From assembly GCA_019114445.1 (NCBI GenBank), contig DXFL01000006.1:124001-188000 (forward strand): a stretch of DNA of 64,000 nucleotides. Reading direction: 5' to 3'. How positions within the stretch are numbered: position 1 is the first letter of the stretch; each line of letters starts with the position of its first letter. The translations under genes and the position numbers were made by a program. Positions 62,143 through 64,000 of the stretch are shown here, piece by piece. The notes below the pieces were generated by a model. The model saw only the letters and a program-made list of their open reading frames with translations. It had not been told where the DNA came from and made no database searches. Source of the stretch: Candidatus Barnesiella excrementigallinarum. Its GTDB lineage: Bacteria; Bacteroidota; Bacteroidia; Bacteroidales; Barnesiellaceae.

Positions 62143-62177
62143 AAAGGCAACTATTTGACAATCAAATAGTTGCCTTT
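62143..62177 (+). terminator. terminator of tRNA-Pro
   Basis: AAAGGCAACTATTTG (62143-62157) pairs perfectly with CAAATAGTTGCCTTT (62163-62177), 15 bp, 5-nt loop. Confidence 0.85.
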
Positions 62178-62686
62178 GGTTATTTAAACCGGCCGGGAGA
62201 AGTTCGGGAGATGTTTAACCGAAAAGAGAAAAACAGGCCCGATACCCTATCTCCCTACTATCCTACTATCCTCAACTGTTATTAGTCTTGCGTATTTGGC
62301 AAAAACCTTTTACTCCCGATAACTGCAAGCGTGACACCTCGAACCGCATAAAGGCATTCCCCTATCTCCTTATTTGTTATGACCTGACAATCCCGGCAAA
62401 ACATTCACTCCATCTCTTTTCCATATCGTGCACCATTTCACCAGTACGTCAAACCACAGATACAACAAGTTGCATCCCACTTCGTAACTTCGGTACCTGA
62501 GCGACATATAAATTTACCCCTTATTATAAATACACCTAACGCTTACATATTTAATAATATATGCTCCGGGAATAGAACTATTCCAAGTCTTGATATCCAT
62601 ACAGGGAGGAATCTAATATTTAGATATATTAAATATTATAATCATTTTTTATATAAAAAATACGACAATCATCAACTAAAATATCC
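62178..62686. other. gene-free stretch between tRNA-Pro and the beta-propeller gene
   Basis: About 510 bases. Small open frames exist but lack coding character. I see short CTACTATC-type repeats near 62250-62275 and an AT-rich end, but no IS ends and no integrase. Confidence 0.55.
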
Positions 62687-62694
62687 TATATTTG
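62687..62694 (+). promoter_or_regulatory. -7 box of the beta-propeller gene
   Basis: TATATTTG, 82 bp upstream of the ATG at 62777; no clear -33. Confidence 0.45.
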
Positions 62695-62776
62695 AAATGC
62701 AAAATAAGCACAAAAACTCAAAACGACACTAAATTATCCTTAATAATCTATATCAACCCATGTAATTTTAATCATT

Positions 62777-63691
62777 ATGAGAAAAACATTTTTAGGAGTA
62801 CTCGTTTTTATGAGTCAACTGATTTTCGCTCAAGGGATTGAGGTAATCAGCACCAAAGCACTTTCTCTCGACGGGCAAGGTCTAATCCTCCCGAAAATAA
62901 GTCCAAAAGGGGACTGTGTGTTAGTAACCAACAGCGACATGAGCGGTTTGAAAACGCTCGATCTTGCTACCGGTGCACTAACAACCATTTCTAACGAACG
63001 CAGTGCGGGAGTCAACGCACAATTCTCGGCCGACGGCTCTACCGTAATTTATCGGAAAAGCGAATACAAAGGTCGGCTCCGTTACTCTTCGGTAAACAGT
63101 ATAAATCTGCAATCCGGCGAGAGCAAACAATTAATCAAACCCACCCGTAATCTCGAAGGGCTGGCTGTCAAAGAGGGGACTGTATTAGCCATTAACAATG
63201 GGAAACTCGTATCGAAACGGGTAGCCGGCGAAAAGCTGAAATCCACTCCCGCTGTTCCAAGCATCAAAAACAGCCAACTTTACATTACTGTAAACGGGAA
63301 GACCAAACAACTCTCGCCCAACGGGACACACGTAGGTTACTTGTGGCCTTCGGTTTCGCCCGACGGAACGAAGTTGCTCTACTATGTGATCGACGAAGCC
63401 AAAGCCTATGTCTGCAACATCGACGGCTCCAACCCCGTATCGCTGGGCACACTGCGTGCACCGGTTTGGATGGGTAACGATTGGGTAGTAGGTATGGTCG
63501 ATTATGACAATGGCCAAGTGGTAACCTACTCGCAAATTTTCGCTGTTTCGGCACAAGGGACCAACCGCACGGCTCTGACCAACGGGTCTAAAATATGTAT
63601 GTATCCCTCGGCATCGGCCGATGCTTCGAAAATCGTCTATACCACACAAGACGGAGAAATTTATTTAATGAATGTAGCAACCTCTAAATAA
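62777..63691 (+). CDS. secreted PD40/TolB-like beta-propeller protein
   Basis: A 304-residue protein with a signal peptide (about 1-19, ending FAQG). At least four blades of WD40-like PD40 type are visible: LPKISPKGDCVLVT, AQFSADGSTVIYRK, WPSVSPDGTKLLYY and YPSASADASKIVYT. Periplasmic or outer-surface propellers of this kind mediate protein or ligand binding. The next gene, a secreted amidase-like protein, begins 8 bp after its stop, so the pair likely works together. Confidence 0.88.
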   Translation: MRKTFLGVLVFMSQLIFAQGIEVISTKALSLDGQGLILPKISPKGDCVLVTNSDMSGLKTLDLATGALTTISNERSAGVNAQFSADGSTVIYRKSEYKGRLRYSSVNSINLQSGESKQLIKPTRNLEGLAVKEGTVLAINNGKLVSKRVAGEKLKSTPAVPSIKNSQLYITVNGKTKQLSPNGTHVGYLWPSVSPDGTKLLYYVIDEAKAYVCNIDGSNPVSLGTLRAPVWMGNDWVVGMVDYDNGQVVTYSQIFAVSAQGTNRTALTNGSKICMYPSASADASKIVYTTQDGEIYLMNVATSK

Positions 63692-63699
63692 TTATCACC

Positions 63700-64000
63700 A
63701 TGAAACTCAATAAACTTCTTGGAGCAGGCTTAGGCGTACTGCTGGCATTCTCGGCCAATGCAAACGACCTGGGCGAAGCCCGTATATATATCAACCCGGG
63801 ACACGGTGGCTATGGGCCAAACGACCGTCCTATGGCAACCATCAATTACGAGGTACTGGATACCCTCGGATTTTTCGAAACAAACACCAACTTGGTCAAG
63901 GCGTTCTCGTTAAAAGCCGAACTGGAAAAAGCCGGTGTAGGATACGTGAGAATGTCGCGTACCGTAAATGGTGTAGTAGCGGCCGATGATAAAAACAAAA
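63700..64000 (+). CDS. secreted N-acetylmuramoyl-L-alanine amidase-like protein, N-terminal part
   Basis: The first 100 residues, cut by the end of the window. A signal peptide (about 1-20, LGVLLAFSANA) precedes an Amidase_3-like domain opening: RIYINPGHGGYGPND supplies the first zinc-ligand histidine, and FFETNTNLVKAFSL supplies the expected glutamate. Amidase_3 domains cleave the wall amide bond between muramic acid and L-alanine. In Bacteroidota, such starts often belong to larger multi-domain proteins; the C-terminal part cannot be seen. It is in operon position after the beta-propeller gene. Confidence 0.85.
   Translation, partial: MKLNKLLGAGLGVLLAFSANANDLGEARIYINPGHGGYGPNDRPMATINYEVLDTLGFFETNTNLVKAFSLKAELEKAGVGYVRMSRTVNGVVAADDKNK

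Noticed and set aside
62136..62776. Integrated element beside tRNA-Pro
   Set aside because: tRNA genes are common insertion sites, but I see no integrase, no repeat of the tRNA 3' end and no foreign genes.
1..64000. CRISPR array
   Set aside because: No regularly spaced 25-40-bp repeats with unique spacers; the only direct repeats found are the two 36-bp copies at 59921 and 60000.

Overview
The window looks like a chromosomal segment of a gut-type Bacteroidales bacterium; family Barnesiellaceae is a plausible but unproven placement. Support comes from Bacteroidota-style promoters (TAnnTTTG -7 box, often with TTTG about 19-20 bp upstream), two large secreted proteins with type IX secretion (T9SS) sorting tails, a GH57/GT4/debranching-enzyme glycogen cluster, a DUF4494 protein, a single-subunit pyruvate:ferredoxin oxidoreductase and the folP-cdaA gene pair. 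Coding density is high. I found no integrase, transposase, CRISPR array or rRNA. The only RNA gene is one tRNA-Pro(GGG).

Layout. 1-2060: end of a CNNM/CorC-type protein, then a queuosine-precursor operon (yhhQ-queF) behind a strong preQ1-I riboswitch candidate. 2147-5526 (minus): aroC, an M20 dipeptidase and a radical SAM protein, tightly spaced. 5887-13832: OmpA-like lipoprotein, DJ-1 family protein, alaS (minus), M23 endopeptidase plus MerR regulator, VanZ (minus), and a sodium:neurotransmitter-type transporter with a small membrane protein. 14034-18180: folP-cdaA, typA (minus), rpsO. 18320-20221 (minus): three tandem paralogous lipoproteins of a family I do not recognise. 20423-26093 (minus): nucleoside phosphorylase, then the glycogen cluster. 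26361-31517 (minus): a 1718-residue GLUG/beta-helix-like T9SS protein with four modules, two of them interrupted by an inserted domain.

31776-45368: MarC (minus), Crp/Fnr regulator (plus), nifJ, a DUF4143-like ATPase, an OmpA-family barrel protein, transketolase, a sugar MFS transporter, yggS with a DUF4494 gene, and guanine deaminase, mostly on the minus strand. 45527-50460: engB diverging from recR-GT2-GNAT, then yqgE diverging from a CDF cation exporter. 50514-52793: LuxR regulator diverging from a DUF1349 secreted protein, then an intergenic palindrome region and a stand-alone holin-like gene. 52868-56972: lysS-gpsA-pgi. 57110-61943: a T9SS fibronectin-type protein, a lipoprotein (minus), a duplicated promoter-hairpin repeat, a HAD phosphatase and aroB. 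62060-64000: tRNA-Pro, a 600-base gene-free stretch, a beta-propeller protein and the start of a secreted amidase-like protein.

Most genes are housekeeping: shikimate pathway (aroB, aroC), queuosine, folate/c-di-AMP, glycogen, central carbon (tkt, pgi, nifJ), translation (alaS, lysS, rpsO, typA, engB) and envelope. The least explained items are the lipoprotein triplet, the domain insertions in the 1718-residue protein, the duplicated promoter-hairpin repeat and the hairpin upstream of the holin-like gene. I found no clear, wholly new multi-gene system.
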